Source: Lewinellaceae bacterium | GTDB taxonomy: Bacteria; Bacteroidota; Bacteroidia; Chitinophagales; Saprospiraceae | Assembly (NCBI GenBank): GCA_020636095.1 | Contig: JACJYN010000006.1 | Location: 434,001-498,000, forward strand | Direction of reading: 5' to 3' | DNA length: 64,000 nucleotides | Part shown: positions 9,800 to 18,616 of the stretch, one piece after another | How positions within the stretch are numbered: position 1 is the stretch's first letter | How the letters are laid out: each line of letters opens with the position of its first letter | Notes under the pieces: generated by a model | Told to the model about the DNA's origin: nothing | The model's input: only the letters and a program-made list of their open reading frames with translations | Databases searched by the model: none | Made by a program: the position numbers and the translations under genes

Positions 9800-10207
9800 A
9801 TGAAACTACAAAGCCTATTTAAAAGTGTGCTCCTTCTTTCCATGGTACTGCTGGGGTTCTCCTGTGGCAGTGAACCTGAGAACCAGCAGGATCTCCTGTT
9901 TGGCCGGTGGGAACTGAAGGCTGCCACACGCAATGGTAGCCCTACGGAGTCGCTTTCTGATCTGTATTTTGTCTTTGGCGCGGATGGCCGTATGAATACC
10001 AATTTACCCGTTCCCGGAATGGCGGAGCAATCCAAATATAAACTGGATGGCCGCAATCTTTATCAGTATAGTGATGATCTGCCGGATGAAGTCGCCTATT
10101 ATATTGATGAGATTGGAGATTCTACGCTGGTCTTAACAACGGATTTGCGCAATTTCCACTTCAGTTTTGTCCTCCGCAGGCAGGCTGAATCAGAGCCAGC
10201 CCAATGA
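9800..10207 (+). CDS. Small lipocalin-like lipoprotein
   Basis: 135 residues from the ATG at 9800, chosen because it begins a lipoprotein signal peptide (MKLQSLFKSVLLLSMVLLGF followed by SCGSE, lipobox Cys22). The mature part contains LLFGRWELKAATRNG and a beta-rich body typical of short lipocalin-like or META-type lipoproteins in Bacteroidota; this family match is by pattern only. Its stop overlaps the yjjX start in an ATGA, so the two are very likely co-transcribed and translationally coupled. Function unknown. Confidence 0.75.
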   Translation: MKLQSLFKSVLLLSMVLLGFSCGSEPENQQDLLFGRWELKAATRNGSPTESLSDLYFVFGADGRMNTNLPVPGMAEQSKYKLDGRNLYQYSDDLPDEVAYYIDEIGDSTLVLTTDLRNFHFSFVLRRQAESEPAQ

Positions 10208-10728
10208 TCGTCGTTGTCGCCTCAGAGAACCCGGCTAAGATACTGGCGGTACAACAGGCTTTTGAGGCCGCCTTTCAGGGCACGGTGGAATCGCAGGGCG
10301 TTGCCGTCGCCAGCGGCGTTGCCGAGCAGCCGCTGAGCGACGAGGAAACTTTCCGGGGCGCCCGCAACCGGGCGCGGAACGCCCGCCAGGCCTTTCCACA
10401 TGCCGACTATTGGGTTGGCATCGAGGGGGGCATCGAAGATACGCTCAAAGGAATGGATGCTTTCGGGTGGGCCTACATCTGCTCCGCCCGGAGGGAAAGC
10501 CAGGCCCGGAGCGCCACCTTTCCCCTTCCTCCCACCGTGGTCCGGCGCATCAAGGCAGGGGGAGAACTGGGGCCTATCATGGACGAATTGTTCAACAAAA
10601 AGGAGAGCAAGAAAAAGGGCGGCGCCGTGGGGCTGCTCACCAATGGCCTGATTACCCGCAACGCCCTCTATGCACAGCCGCTGATTATGGCCCTCATCCC
10701 TTTTATACAGCCGGAGTTGTGGGAGTAG
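10204..10728 (+). CDS. yjjX: Inosine/xanthosine triphosphatase (non-canonical NTP pyrophosphatase)
   Basis: 174 residues, the normal length of the YjjX/DUF84 family. Recognisable segments are VVVASENPAKILAVQQAF at the N-terminus, the SGVAEQPLSDEET block near residue 42, YWVGIEGGIE near residue 72, and a C-terminal GGAVGLLTNGLITR. The enzyme hydrolyses deaminated purine nucleoside triphosphates such as ITP and XTP, clearing them from the nucleotide pool in the cytoplasm. It begins inside the stop of the preceding lipoprotein gene (ATGA overlap). Confidence 0.93.
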   Translation: MIVVVASENPAKILAVQQAFEAAFQGTVESQGVAVASGVAEQPLSDEETFRGARNRARNARQAFPHADYWVGIEGGIEDTLKGMDAFGWAYICSARRESQARSATFPLPPTVVRRIKAGGELGPIMDELFNKKESKKKGGAVGLLTNGLITRNALYAQPLIMALIPFIQPELWE

Positions 10729-10944
10729 GAGTAGGACGGGGATGGGGTATCGCAAACACGGGTATCCGTCTGAAGTTGGACAGAATGGGCTGGAGGTATG
10801 CTATGAATATTAGCTGCCAAAAGGCCGCCCGGCATCCATTCTGGTTCAAAGCTTTCGGAATGCGCATCCATAGCATCTACAGAATCCAGGAGCATCCACA
10901 GCATCTTTCCATTTTCATGTAGTAATCAAAAATAAGGTTACCGC

Positions 10945-12231
10945 CTACAACTTACTCACCGACATCACCTTCACCCTTTTTCCATCCACTTCCACTACCA
11001 GCCGGTAGACACCGGGCGGCAGTTCGGCGGCCGGCAGGCTCAGGCTTTGCGGAGCATTCGGCAGCCGTTCCTGCCGGGCCAGTTGCCCGAGGCTGTTGAA
11101 TAAGCTCAGTCGGACGGCGCGGCCGGAAAAGGGCCCCAGTTCTACAGTGAGGGCATCCGTGAAGGGGGAAGGATAAGCGCGCATGCCGGCCGCCAGCGTT
11201 TCTTCGTCACTATTGAGTATAATTTCGATATCCTGGCAAAGTACATTTTGTCCGGCGGCGTTGGCTACCGTCAGGCAAACCTCGTACATGCCGGAGCCGA
11301 TAAAGGTGTGCAGAGGGTTCTGCTCCAGGCTGGTCGTTCCATCCCCAAAATTCCACAACCAGCCTATCGGGCTGAACTGCGATTCATCGGTGAACTGCAC
11401 CTCGCCGTCTGCCAGCAGTTCGTAGCTGAAAGCGGCCACCGGGGCTACCAAAGACTCCGAATAGCCGGACAGGTGGATGGCGCCCAGGGGATTGCCAGTT
11501 GCGTCGTATTCCAGCGAAAGCACCCGCGAACGGCCGTCTTTGGCCCACCACTCGTAAGTGATGGCCGTATCCTTGGTGATAGAGAAGGGGATGAAATTGC
11601 CAAAGAAAAGTATGAAAACAGAATCCACGGTTATGGTTTCAACCCGTTGGCGCAGGGTTTCATAAGTTCCGGAAGGGATCGTCAGGCTGCCCCAGGCGTC
11701 GATCTCGGCGCTCTGTGTCCCGGTTTCGTGAACCCGCACCGAGTCCACGCCAAAGGGAGCGCCGTCGAGGGAGAGGGTGAAGCCAAATTCATTGTTGAAA
11801 GAAGCCCCAAAGGTAGCCGGCGCAGGGATCAGCTTCTGAGGCGCATAAAAGCGAGCCGTGGCGGACCCGCCGCCGGGTAGCGGCGCCGAACCGCCCAAAA
11901 CGAGCAGTGCATCATCGGCCAGCTTTGAATAGCTGTAAAAGCCGTCCGTACCTAGTAAAGAGAAGGTAGCGTCGGAAAATTCGGTGGCAAAGGGCGTGGT
12001 GGCGGGGTCGAGCACTGTATTCTGAAAAGTGCTCTGCGTTGCGAGCGAAGAAAAGTCCCAGCTTTGCCCGGCTCCTGAAGGGCCAGGCTCGAGCCCGGCA
12101 ACCAGGGTGTCTTCTCCAAAGGTAAGCACCGCGCCAAAAGGAGGAATGTCGGCGCCGTCGATGGTGATCTGAGCGGAAAGGGCCAGTGTGCTGAACAGGC
12201 CCGAGAACAAGAGGGCGTAAATTTTTATCAT
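10945..12231 (-). CDS. PKD-domain T9SS type A secreted protein
   Basis: 428 residues from the ATG at 12231, selected because MIKIYALLFSGLFSTLALSA is a clean signal peptide; the frame is open 13 codons further upstream. Residues 20-270 have no family I recognise. A PKD domain follows (IGWLWNFGDGTTSLEQNPLH, near 295), then a T9SS type A sorting domain (AYPSPFTDALTVELG, ending RVKVMSVSKL). The protein should be secreted or surface-bound. It is convergent with yjjX; the 216-bp gap between them shows no gene. Confidence 0.88.
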   Translation of the reverse strand: MIKIYALLFSGLFSTLALSAQITIDGADIPPFGAVLTFGEDTLVAGLEPGPSGAGQSWDFSSLATQSTFQNTVLDPATTPFATEFSDATFSLLGTDGFYSYSKLADDALLVLGGSAPLPGGGSATARFYAPQKLIPAPATFGASFNNEFGFTLSLDGAPFGVDSVRVHETGTQSAEIDAWGSLTIPSGTYETLRQRVETITVDSVFILFFGNFIPFSITKDTAITYEWWAKDGRSRVLSLEYDATGNPLGAIHLSGYSESLVAPVAAFSYELLADGEVQFTDESQFSPIGWLWNFGDGTTSLEQNPLHTFIGSGMYEVCLTVANAAGQNVLCQDIEIILNSDEETLAAGMRAYPSPFTDALTVELGPFSGRAVRLSLFNSLGQLARQERLPNAPQSLSLPAAELPPGVYRLVVEVDGKRVKVMSVSKL

Positions 12232-12430
12232 AGTATCGTATCGATTTTTGAGATGTGTTGTTTTGGCCATACCATTAGCAGGGCACGATTACGGTGCGCT
12301 AATTTAAAAGATAATATATCATAGCGCCATCTTAAGGCGGGGTTTAACTTTTTCGTGACATTCTGAGGACAGGAACGCGGGAACGATCAGAAGAACCCAT
12401 GCCCCCGTGTATTTGTATCCTCGAGCCCTC

Positions 12431-14905
12431 CTAAAACTGCCCTCCATCCCCTTCTTTCAGGTCATCGTTGTCGATCTTGGTGCGGCGGCGCTGCTGGCGG
12501 AAGTCCAATTTGCCGAAGCGGTAATTGAAGGTCAGGCCAAAGGAGCGGAACAAGATGGCGTTGTTGCTGCGCTGGTAGAAGTTCTCCCCTTCCAGTTCAG
12601 AAGGAAATTCCTTGTAATTGAAGAAAGGCTCCGTGATGTTGATGCCCAGGCTGGTGCGCTTGCTGAACTCCTTCAGGAAGCCCATGCTGAGCAGAGAGAA
12701 AGAGGCGTTTTTGCCTTGTATGGTCTGCCGCGGCGCCCGGTAAAAGCCGAACATTTCAAACTTGTAGCCTTTGCCAAAATCGATAGTGGAGTTGATATTG
12801 CCGTTGAACAGCAGCGCGTCGTTGCTGATCTGCTCGCCGTTCCGGCTGCTCCTGGTATTGAAAGTAAAAATATTGACCCCTCCCCGCAGGGTCCATATCT
12901 TGGCAATGGTGATGGAGCTAAACAGGTTGACGCCATAAGAATCGTTCTGGCCGACGTTGAGGAAAGTCGTCCGGGAGGCGCCGTTCTCATCGACATCGAA
13001 AAGGAAGCTCTGGATCACATCATCGGTGAAGCGATAGAAGAGGGAGGCATTGAAAGAAAAGCCTTTGGAGAAAGCGCCGTAGTTCAGCTCGTACTGGTCA
13101 GTTAGTTCGGGAGACAAGCTGGGGTTGCCTTCGGTAATATTGCGCGGGTCGCTCAGGTTGAGATAAGGGTTGACAAAGTTGAGGCTCGGGCGCTGAATGC
13201 GGCGTGCGTAGCTCAGTTTCAGGGTGGAAAAGTTCTTAAACTTGCGGCTCAGGATAACACTGGGCAGGAAGTTGCCGTAATCATTGCTGAAAGGGCTGGC
13301 GTCGCTGGCATATTCCCCGCCGATGTCTGTATATTCATAGCGCGCGCCGGCGACCAGGCCGTAGTTCTCTCCTATCTTGATATTGAAAGAAAGGTAGCCG
13401 GAGTAGACATCCTGGTCGTAGAAAAACTGATCGGACAGGGCTGTATTCAGGACGTAGTTCTGCTTTTCCTGGTTAAAGTTCTCGTATTGATAATCGCTAT
13501 CGATGCGGCGGATGACCCCCTTGGCGCCGGTTTCAATCTTGACCGCATCGGAGAAGGGGTGCACATAATCCGCCTGAAGCGTATATTCAAAATTGTAGCT
13601 TTCGTTGCGGTTTTTCTCGTCCAAATCCAGGCTGGCGTCGTTGCCTTCCTGACGGATGGAATTGCTTTGGTTGCCCTGGGCGCCGCTCAGCTGAAAGGCA
13701 AAAACAAGCTCTTGTTGTTCCTTTTTAAAAGTGCGGCGGTAGTCTGTCGTCCAGTCGAAGCTGCCTCGCAGGCTGCGGCTGTCGTTGAATCGGCTGTATT
13801 TCTGGAACAGGTTGCTCAGAGGAATCTCGTAGGTGGCGTCGGTCGTTCCTTCATTATTGCTGCCAAAGCCGCCGAAGGTAAGGGAGGAGGACAGGCTGTT
13901 GTAGGCGTTGATATCATAGAAAGCCCCGACGGAGCCTCTGGGGCCGTAGGAGTTGCCCCGCGTATCTCCGTCCTGGTTGAGGACGCGGAGGGTATCGTTG
14001 CGGGTATCCTCCCGGTAGAACTCAGAATAGCCATCGCGGGGCCAGGAGGCCCAGGAGCTGGCGCTGGCGTTGAGCCCGAACCGGCCGCTGGCCACACTCA
14101 GGTTGAGGCTGCCCCGGTTGAGGCGGGAGCCAACGCTGGTGTTCACTGAGCCGGTAAAGCCCTCTACGCTCTTCTTCTTGGTGATGATGTTGATGATGCC
14201 GGCGGTGCCTTCGCCATCGTATTTGGCGGAAGGCGTCGTGATGACCTCCACACTCTTGATCTGGTCGGCGGGAATAGACCGGAGGGCTTCACCCGGATTC
14301 TGAGCGAAGAGGGTGGAGGGCCGCCCGTTGATGAGAATCTGTACATTCTGGGAGCCCCGAAGGGAGACGTTGCCATCGAAATCTACCGAAAGCAGGGGCG
14401 CTTTGCGCAGTACATCCGTCGCGTCCCCACCTACCGAAGTTACATCCTGGTCGGCATTGAAAACGATCTTGTCGATGCGGTTTTCGATCAGGGCGCGCTC
14501 TTCGGTCACTTCAACCGCGTTCAGGGTAATATTTTCCGAGGCCATGTAGATATCACTCAGGTCTACATCGGGTTTTTCCAGGGTTAGTTCTACATCGGGC
14601 ACTACCTTATTCGCGTAGCCGATAAAGGAAATATGCAGTTCATATTTGCCGTTGTCTACGTCCTGCAGCTTGAAATGGCCTCTTTCATCGGTGATGCCTC
14701 CCGCCGCTTCCTTCCCGCTGTCCGCCGCCTTGAGGACCAGGGTGGCAAATTCAATGGGCGTCTGCGTTGCCGAGTCGATAACGGCGCCGGTTACTTTTCC
14801 TTTGATCGTCGGGCCCTTCTGTTGACGGTTGCCATAGGGAGGTTGCTGGGAAAAGGCCGTTAGGGCAAATGAAAGGAAGGCGAGGAGGAGTACTGGTTTT
14901 TTCAT
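12431..14905 (-). CDS. TonB-dependent outer-membrane beta-barrel protein with carboxypeptidase-regulatory-like N-terminal domain
   Basis: 824 residues. Signal peptide (MKKPVLLLAFLSFALTAFSQ), then a CarboxypepD_reg-like domain (about 33-120: IKGKVTGAVIDSATQTPIEF, KYELHISFIGY). A plug domain follows at about 130-240 (DVLRKAPLLSVDFDGNVSLR, INGRPSTLF, VEVITTPSAKYDGEGTAGII), and then a large outer-membrane barrel of the type annotated as outer membrane beta-barrel family protein. It differs from SusC proteins in lacking the DEVVVVGYG box and a SusD partner. Members import or bind ligands using TonB energy; the ligand is unknown. It stands alone in the window. Confidence 0.93.
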   Translation of the reverse strand: MKKPVLLLAFLSFALTAFSQQPPYGNRQQKGPTIKGKVTGAVIDSATQTPIEFATLVLKAADSGKEAAGGITDERGHFKLQDVDNGKYELHISFIGYANKVVPDVELTLEKPDVDLSDIYMASENITLNAVEVTEERALIENRIDKIVFNADQDVTSVGGDATDVLRKAPLLSVDFDGNVSLRGSQNVQILINGRPSTLFAQNPGEALRSIPADQIKSVEVITTPSAKYDGEGTAGIINIITKKKSVEGFTGSVNTSVGSRLNRGSLNLSVASGRFGLNASASSWASWPRDGYSEFYREDTRNDTLRVLNQDGDTRGNSYGPRGSVGAFYDINAYNSLSSSLTFGGFGSNNEGTTDATYEIPLSNLFQKYSRFNDSRSLRGSFDWTTDYRRTFKKEQQELVFAFQLSGAQGNQSNSIRQEGNDASLDLDEKNRNESYNFEYTLQADYVHPFSDAVKIETGAKGVIRRIDSDYQYENFNQEKQNYVLNTALSDQFFYDQDVYSGYLSFNIKIGENYGLVAGARYEYTDIGGEYASDASPFSNDYGNFLPSVILSRKFKNFSTLKLSYARRIQRPSLNFVNPYLNLSDPRNITEGNPSLSPELTDQYELNYGAFSKGFSFNASLFYRFTDDVIQSFLFDVDENGASRTTFLNVGQNDSYGVNLFSSITIAKIWTLRGGVNIFTFNTRSSRNGEQISNDALLFNGNINSTIDFGKGYKFEMFGFYRAPRQTIQGKNASFSLLSMGFLKEFSKRTSLGINITEPFFNYKEFPSELEGENFYQRSNNAILFRSFGLTFNYRFGKLDFRQQRRRTKIDNDDLKEGDGGQF

Positions 14906-15044
14906 ATTGTGTGCTTTCGGGTGTCTGGTTTGGTTAGCTAAATTTATTTGGGCATAGTCATTTAATAATCACGAGAATGAAATGCAAAGGTGGGGGAAAT
15001 GTTCAGTAACTTGTTAAAGTTATGTGTGTTTTTAGGTGTTCGAC

Positions 15045-15207
15045 AGGACAGTCTGTGGACTGCGGTGTTCGGAGTTCGGTAGGACAGTCTGGGAACTGCG
15101 GTGTTCGGAGTTCGGAGGTTCGGAGTTCGGTAGGGCACTCTGGGAACTGCGGTGTTCGGTATTCGGAGGTTCGGAGTTCGGTAGGACAGTCTGGGAACTG
15201 CGAACGA
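15045..15207. repeat. Tandem GTTCGG-rich repeat array
   Basis: Four units starting with AGGACAGTCTG or a near variant begin at 15045, 15081, 15132 and 15183 (spacings 36, 51 and 51). Each continues with an ACTGCGGTGTTCGGAGTTCGG-type block, the last breaking off into CGAACGAG. GACTGTTCAA just after it (15208-15217) is mirrored by TTGAACAGTC at 15513-15522, which leads into GCGAAC/CCGAAC repeats of the opposite strand. The whole 15.0-15.58 kb gap therefore looks like a composite inverted structure with other elements inside it. Spacers are not unique sequence, so it is not a CRISPR array. Confidence 0.75.
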
Positions 15208-15243
15208 GACTGTTCAATTAAGTGTGTCTACCTGCATGTTTTG

Positions 15244-15332
15244 AACCGCAGAGCACGCAGAGAGGCGCGGAGTATTCGCTTGATATCGAAGGCTTTAGAC
15301 ATCCTCTGCGTATCCCTGCGATCTCTGTGGTT
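15244..15332. repeat. Palindromic ACGCAGAG-type element
   Basis: The left arm AACCGCAGAGCACGCAGAG (from 15244) is matched by an inverted right arm ending CTCTGTGGTT at 15332, with CCTCTGCG between them near 15303. Short palindromes built from CACAGAG/CGCAGAG units are, from memory, common in many bacterial genomes. It lies between the tandem array and MITE copy B. Confidence 0.6.
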
Positions 15333-15345
15333 TTATACAGAAAAC

Positions 15346-15496
15346 GTAACTATTCAGCATCATGGTGATTTAACCCCTGGCGCGAAATTTTGTAGGCTTT
15401 TTTTGCCGGAACCCCTTCTCATTCCCCTTGAAAGGGGAAGGTTTGCTTACAAAATTTCGCACCAGAGGCATCCATAGCCTTATGCTAAATAGTAAC
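15346..15496 (-). repeat. 151-bp MITE-like palindromic element, copy B
   Basis: This is the reverse-oriented copy of the element at 2510-2660, with a handful of substitutions over 151 bp. Terminal repeats are GTAACTATTCAGCAT (15346-15360) and the complement of GTTACTATTTAGCAT (15482-15496). It is flanked by a perfect 8-bp direct repeat, CAGAAAAC, at 15338-15345 and 15497-15504, as expected of a target-site duplication. Confidence 0.9.
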
Positions 15497-15576
15497 CAGA
15501 AAACACAGTGGTTTGAACAGTCCCCGCGAACTTGCGAACCGCGAACCTCCGAACCGCGAACCCCCAAATAATGAAT

Positions 15577-15584
15577 TATCTTTG
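15577..15584 (+). promoter_or_regulatory. Probable -7 box of the lysoplasmalogenase gene
   Basis: TATCTTTG matches the Bacteroidota -7 box exactly. No TTTG is seen at the expected upstream distance. Its position makes the ATG at 15588 nearly leaderless and favours the ATG at 15609. Confidence 0.45.
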
Positions 15585-15608
15585 AGGATGAACCAGAATT
15601 CATACAGA

Positions 15609-16322
15609 ATGAAACGATTCCTGCTTCCTTTCTACCTGGTGCTTGCTCTGCTCAACCTCTACGGTGAGTACAGCCGGTCTGAGCCGCTCATTTTTATCAC
15701 CAAGCCCATGTTGCTGACAACCCTTGCTCTTTGGTTCTACCTGGAGTTAAGGCCTTTATCCGCTCGTTTCCCCCGCTTTATCCTGTCGGGCCTGATCTTT
15801 TCAATAGGAGGCGACGTACTGCTGATGCTGGTGGAGAATGGGCCGAAAAACGAGAATTTCTTTCTGCTGGGGCTGGGCAGTTTTCTTCTGGCGCAATTGA
15901 GTTATACGCTGGGTTTTGTCAACTATCCGGATGCCCGCCGCGGGCTGGTGGCCGGTAGCCCCTGGCGGGCCTGGCCCTTCGGGCTGTTCCTGGCCGGCAT
16001 GCTCGCTGTACTATGGCCGGGCGTGCCCGGGCCGATGCGGGCGCCGGTGGCGGTGTATGCCTGCGCCATCACCGGGATGGCCACGGCGGCTTTCAACCTG
16101 CGGCCGTTCGTAGCGGCCAGGGCATTCCGGGGCCTGCTGGCGGGTATTTTGTTGTTTCTCCTATCCGACAGCCTGATTGCTCTGAATAAGTTTCGGGCGG
16201 ATGTAGCCGGCATACCCAATGCCCGGCTGCTCATTATGGCAACTTATTTACTTGGCCAGTATTGGATCGCAAAGTACGCGGCTGCCATCTGGTGGCAGGA
16301 ACGAAAATCGAACAGGAGTTAA
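15609..16322 (+). CDS. YhhN/TMEM86-family lysoplasmalogenase-like membrane protein
   Basis: 237 residues from the ATG at 15609; an in-frame ATG at 15588 would add seven. The protein is almost wholly hydrophobic, with seven or eight membrane segments. Family landmarks are the TKPMLLTTLALWFYLE stretch near residue 33, SGLIFSIGGDVLLML near 60 and the FFLLGLGSFLLAQLSYTLGF block near 85. Characterised TMEM86B relatives hydrolyse the vinyl-ether bond of lysoplasmalogens; whether bacterial members do the same is usually untested. It acts in the inner membrane. It is followed by rpsP, which has its own promoter. Confidence 0.88.
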   Translation: MKRFLLPFYLVLALLNLYGEYSRSEPLIFITKPMLLTTLALWFYLELRPLSARFPRFILSGLIFSIGGDVLLMLVENGPKNENFFLLGLGSFLLAQLSYTLGFVNYPDARRGLVAGSPWRAWPFGLFLAGMLAVLWPGVPGPMRAPVAVYACAITGMATAAFNLRPFVAARAFRGLLAGILLFLLSDSLIALNKFRADVAGIPNARLLIMATYLLGQYWIAKYAAAIWWQERKSNRS

Positions 16323-16328
16323 AAAATA

Positions 16329-16359
16329 TTTGAAAGCAAAAACAAAAAACCTATCTTTG
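16329..16359 (+). promoter_or_regulatory. Promoter of rpsP
   Basis: TTTG (16329-16332), 19 bases, then TATCTTTG (16352-16359): an exact match to the Bacteroidota housekeeping promoter. The rpsP ATG is 69 bases downstream of the -7 box, leaving a leader of about 60 nt. Confidence 0.85.
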
Positions 16360-16427
16360 CAGCCGTTAAAAACCCGCCGCTTGATGTACAAGGTAAGCGG
16401 GTATGGTTTCATATATACAATTTTAAC

Positions 16428-16931
16428 ATGTCAGTAAAGATTCGTTTGCAGAGAAAGGGCCGCCGGAAACGTCCATTTTACCACATAGTGGTAGCCGATG
16501 CACGCTCTCCGCGAGATGGGAAGTTTATCGAAAGGTTAGGTTCTTACAACCCTATGACCAAGCCGGCAACGATCGAAGTCGATCGGGACAAGGCTTATCA
16601 ATGGTTGATGAACGGCGCTCAGCCCACGGACACGGTCCGCGCCATTTTGAGTTTCAAAGGCGTTTATTATAAGAAACACCTGATGCGCGGGGTGAAGAAA
16701 GGAGCGATGACGGCCGAGGAGGCTGAAAAGAAGTTCCAGGACTGGGTAGAGGCCAAAGAGGCCAAAATTGCCGCCCGGTTCGAGAAGAGCGCTGAAGACC
16801 AGCGCCGGATTCTCTCCCAAATCTCCGGCACGCCGCCTCCCAAGGAGGAAGAACCGGAAGAACCAATCGCCGAAATTTCTGAAGAGGCGCCAGCTGCCGA
16901 AGACACAGCTGCGACAGGAGAAGAAGAATAA
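16428..16931 (+). CDS. rpsP: 30S ribosomal protein S16 with acidic C-terminal extension
   Basis: 167 residues. The first 80 or so are canonical S16 (VKIRLQRKGRRKRPFYHIVV, RDGKFIERLGSYNP, DKAYQWLMNGAQPTDTVR). The remainder is a Lys/Arg then Glu-rich tail (PPPKEEEPEEP, ending TGEEE). Classical S16 is 80-90 residues, but long acidic tails are usual in Bacteroidota. It binds 16S rRNA during 30S assembly. It has its own strong promoter; rimM and trmD, common neighbours elsewhere, are absent. Confidence 0.98.
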   Translation: MSVKIRLQRKGRRKRPFYHIVVADARSPRDGKFIERLGSYNPMTKPATIEVDRDKAYQWLMNGAQPTDTVRAILSFKGVYYKKHLMRGVKKGAMTAEEAEKKFQDWVEAKEAKIAARFEKSAEDQRRILSQISGTPPPKEEEPEEPIAEISEEAPAAEDTAATGEEE

Positions 16932-16957
16932 ATGCTGTTTCCCCTCTTCTAAAGGCA

Positions 16958-16989
16958 TTTTGCAATATGCTCCGTTTTGAGTATATTTG
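16958..16989 (+). promoter_or_regulatory. Promoter upstream of the 463-residue unknown protein
   Basis: TTTG (16958-16961), 20 bases, then TATATTTG (16982-16989). Transcription would start about 16996, about 90 nt before the ATG at 17086, so the hairpin at 17034-17062 falls within the leader. Confidence 0.7.
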
Positions 16990-17033
16990 TGATGCCGAAC
17001 AAGGCTATACTATTAATTCTATTCATACGCAGG

Positions 17034-17062
17034 CCTGGTAGTGCTTAAATTGCACTATCAGG
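17034..17062 (+). promoter_or_regulatory. 11-bp-stem hairpin in the leader of the 17086 gene
   Basis: CCTGGTAGTGC (17034-17044), a 7-nt loop, then GCACTATCAGG (17052-17062), pairing fully with one G-U. A second small hairpin (GCCTTTAAAAAAGGC) follows at 17066-17080 and ends six bases before the start codon. It could be the rpsP terminator, but it lies after a consensus promoter, so it may act in the leader as an attenuator or stability element. It is not a riboswitch class I recognise. Confidence 0.5.
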
Positions 17063-17085
17063 TTTGCCTTTAAAAAAGGCCTACG

Positions 17086-18477
17086 ATGCAGGAACTCGAT
17101 AAAAAGTATATCAGCCAACTTGAAGATATAGCAACCGATGTTCAGGATTCTGACGTGTTACAGCAATACCTGGAAGAGGAAGAAGAAGAATACTATATGC
17201 AGCTCAAAGAGCTGTTTGAGCCCCGCATAGCTACCTTGTACGACGAGGTGGCCGAGAAAGACCCCCTGCAGCTGATATCGTTGGAAACCATTTTGCTGGA
17301 GCCGGAATTTGAAGGGCTGTACCTGCCCAAGATACTGGGCTACTCGGTGCTGCGCGGAGAGGTCGATGCCGAATACCGGTACGCTCGCCCTCAGGACCAC
17401 TTCAAAGCGGTGCTGCTGGCTATCTGCCACTCTTCCAATTTTGATATCCTTCGCAAACGCATCGGCCAGTCCATCCAGATGGGCTTCGCAATGAGCAGTG
17501 ATATTTGGGTGACCAACCTGATCAACAGTGTAGACAACAAACGGGTGCGTTACTTTCTGCAAAGCCAGAAACTGGACCGATACCGCCTACCCGATGAACG
17601 CAAGGCCGGCTATGAGCGCTACCAGCGCCAGTTTGTCAACGACCACTTCCACACCGCCGAGTTCCCGGAGACTCTTTCTGACCTGAAAGTGTTGTATTCG
17701 CCACTCAAGAATTTTATCATTCACCGGGTTCGGCGCAACGCTGACAATACCAACATCATCCCGCAACTCCGGGAGCTGGTTGCCAATGAGGAATTCAAAG
17801 GTACTCAGGAGCATCTGGAAATCATGGTCTTATTCGCAGCCTACTTCGACCTGGAAGAGGATGCCCACAAAGAGTTGTCCAAGCACTTCAATGAGGTGCG
17901 GTCCAGCATGCCGGAATTTGTCGAGCATTATCTCGAATACATCCTTCATCTTTCTAACCGCAAGGATATTATCCTGGACCCCCGGGCCGACCTGCGCCTT
18001 TCCGCCGTAGTCGACAAATCGATCGAAGATGACCTGAAGTATTACTACGAGCTCATGGATGTGGTGCATACCAAAGGATATATGAACGAAGAGGCACAGG
18101 ACGCCATCAAGGCTTTTTACGTTCGCTACGAGGGCCTTTCGATGATCAACGAATGTGTTCGGCAGACGATCTATAAGTATTTTGCCCGGCTGATTGATAA
18201 TCTGGAGGTGGCCGATTATGCCGACTATTTCGAGATTTCCAAGCTTTTTCCCGTATATATGTCCATTTTTGCCAACCAGCAGTTCAACCAGCAACTCAAA
18301 GAACTTTCTCTTCGCTACGTGAAGAAGTTGCTCAAGCGTTACACCGATAAGCGCGGCAAGGATTATCAGGATATCAAGAAGTTTGTCTCCACTACTTTCC
18401 AGGATTTGGGCTTCCTGAAGGAGAAGGAGGTCGTTGAGATGTTTAAGACCCGCCGCAAGCGCAATAAAACGGCGTGA
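17086..18477 (+). CDS. Conserved-looking helical protein of unknown function
   Basis: 463 residues with no signal peptide or membrane segment, so probably cytoplasmic. It is predicted almost entirely helical by composition: a very acidic N-terminus (LEEEEEEYYMQ, residues 30-40), long amphipathic stretches and a basic end (KTRRKRNKTA). No catalytic motif or family is recognisable to me. It is the only gene behind its promoter and has an unusual structured leader. Codon use matches the neighbouring housekeeping genes, which argues for a resident, not recently transferred, gene. Confidence 0.85.
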   Translation: MQELDKKYISQLEDIATDVQDSDVLQQYLEEEEEEYYMQLKELFEPRIATLYDEVAEKDPLQLISLETILLEPEFEGLYLPKILGYSVLRGEVDAEYRYARPQDHFKAVLLAICHSSNFDILRKRIGQSIQMGFAMSSDIWVTNLINSVDNKRVRYFLQSQKLDRYRLPDERKAGYERYQRQFVNDHFHTAEFPETLSDLKVLYSPLKNFIIHRVRRNADNTNIIPQLRELVANEEFKGTQEHLEIMVLFAAYFDLEEDAHKELSKHFNEVRSSMPEFVEHYLEYILHLSNRKDIILDPRADLRLSAVVDKSIEDDLKYYYELMDVVHTKGYMNEEAQDAIKAFYVRYEGLSMINECVRQTIYKYFARLIDNLEVADYADYFEISKLFPVYMSIFANQQFNQQLKELSLRYVKKLLKRYTDKRGKDYQDIKKFVSTTFQDLGFLKEKEVVEMFKTRRKRNKTA

Positions 18478-18616
18478 TAATTCTCGGGCAGCCCTAATTT
18501 TCTGGCTGAATAGCTCCGAAATCCACTTCGGAATCCCTACTTTTGGGAAGTATGCCGTATCGGGGGCTGAAGAACCTCTTTTAGCTCCTCCTGCGGCAGG
18601 TATAAGCCAACGCCCT

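Noticed and set aside
10891..10906. 16-bp AGCATCCACAGCATCT shared, inverted, with 27717-27732
   Set aside because: Similarity does not extend convincingly beyond the 16 bases, so it may be chance or a minor motif.
15045..15207. CRISPR-like array
   Set aside because: Units vary in length, there are no unique spacers and no cas genes; it is a simple tandem repeat.
15022..15477. Open frame across the repeat island
   Set aside because: Its translation is just the repeats (recurrent SVGQSGNC units), a product of the tandem array.
16428..16931. Long acidic tail on S16 as a novelty
   Set aside because: Extended S16 proteins are common in this phylum.
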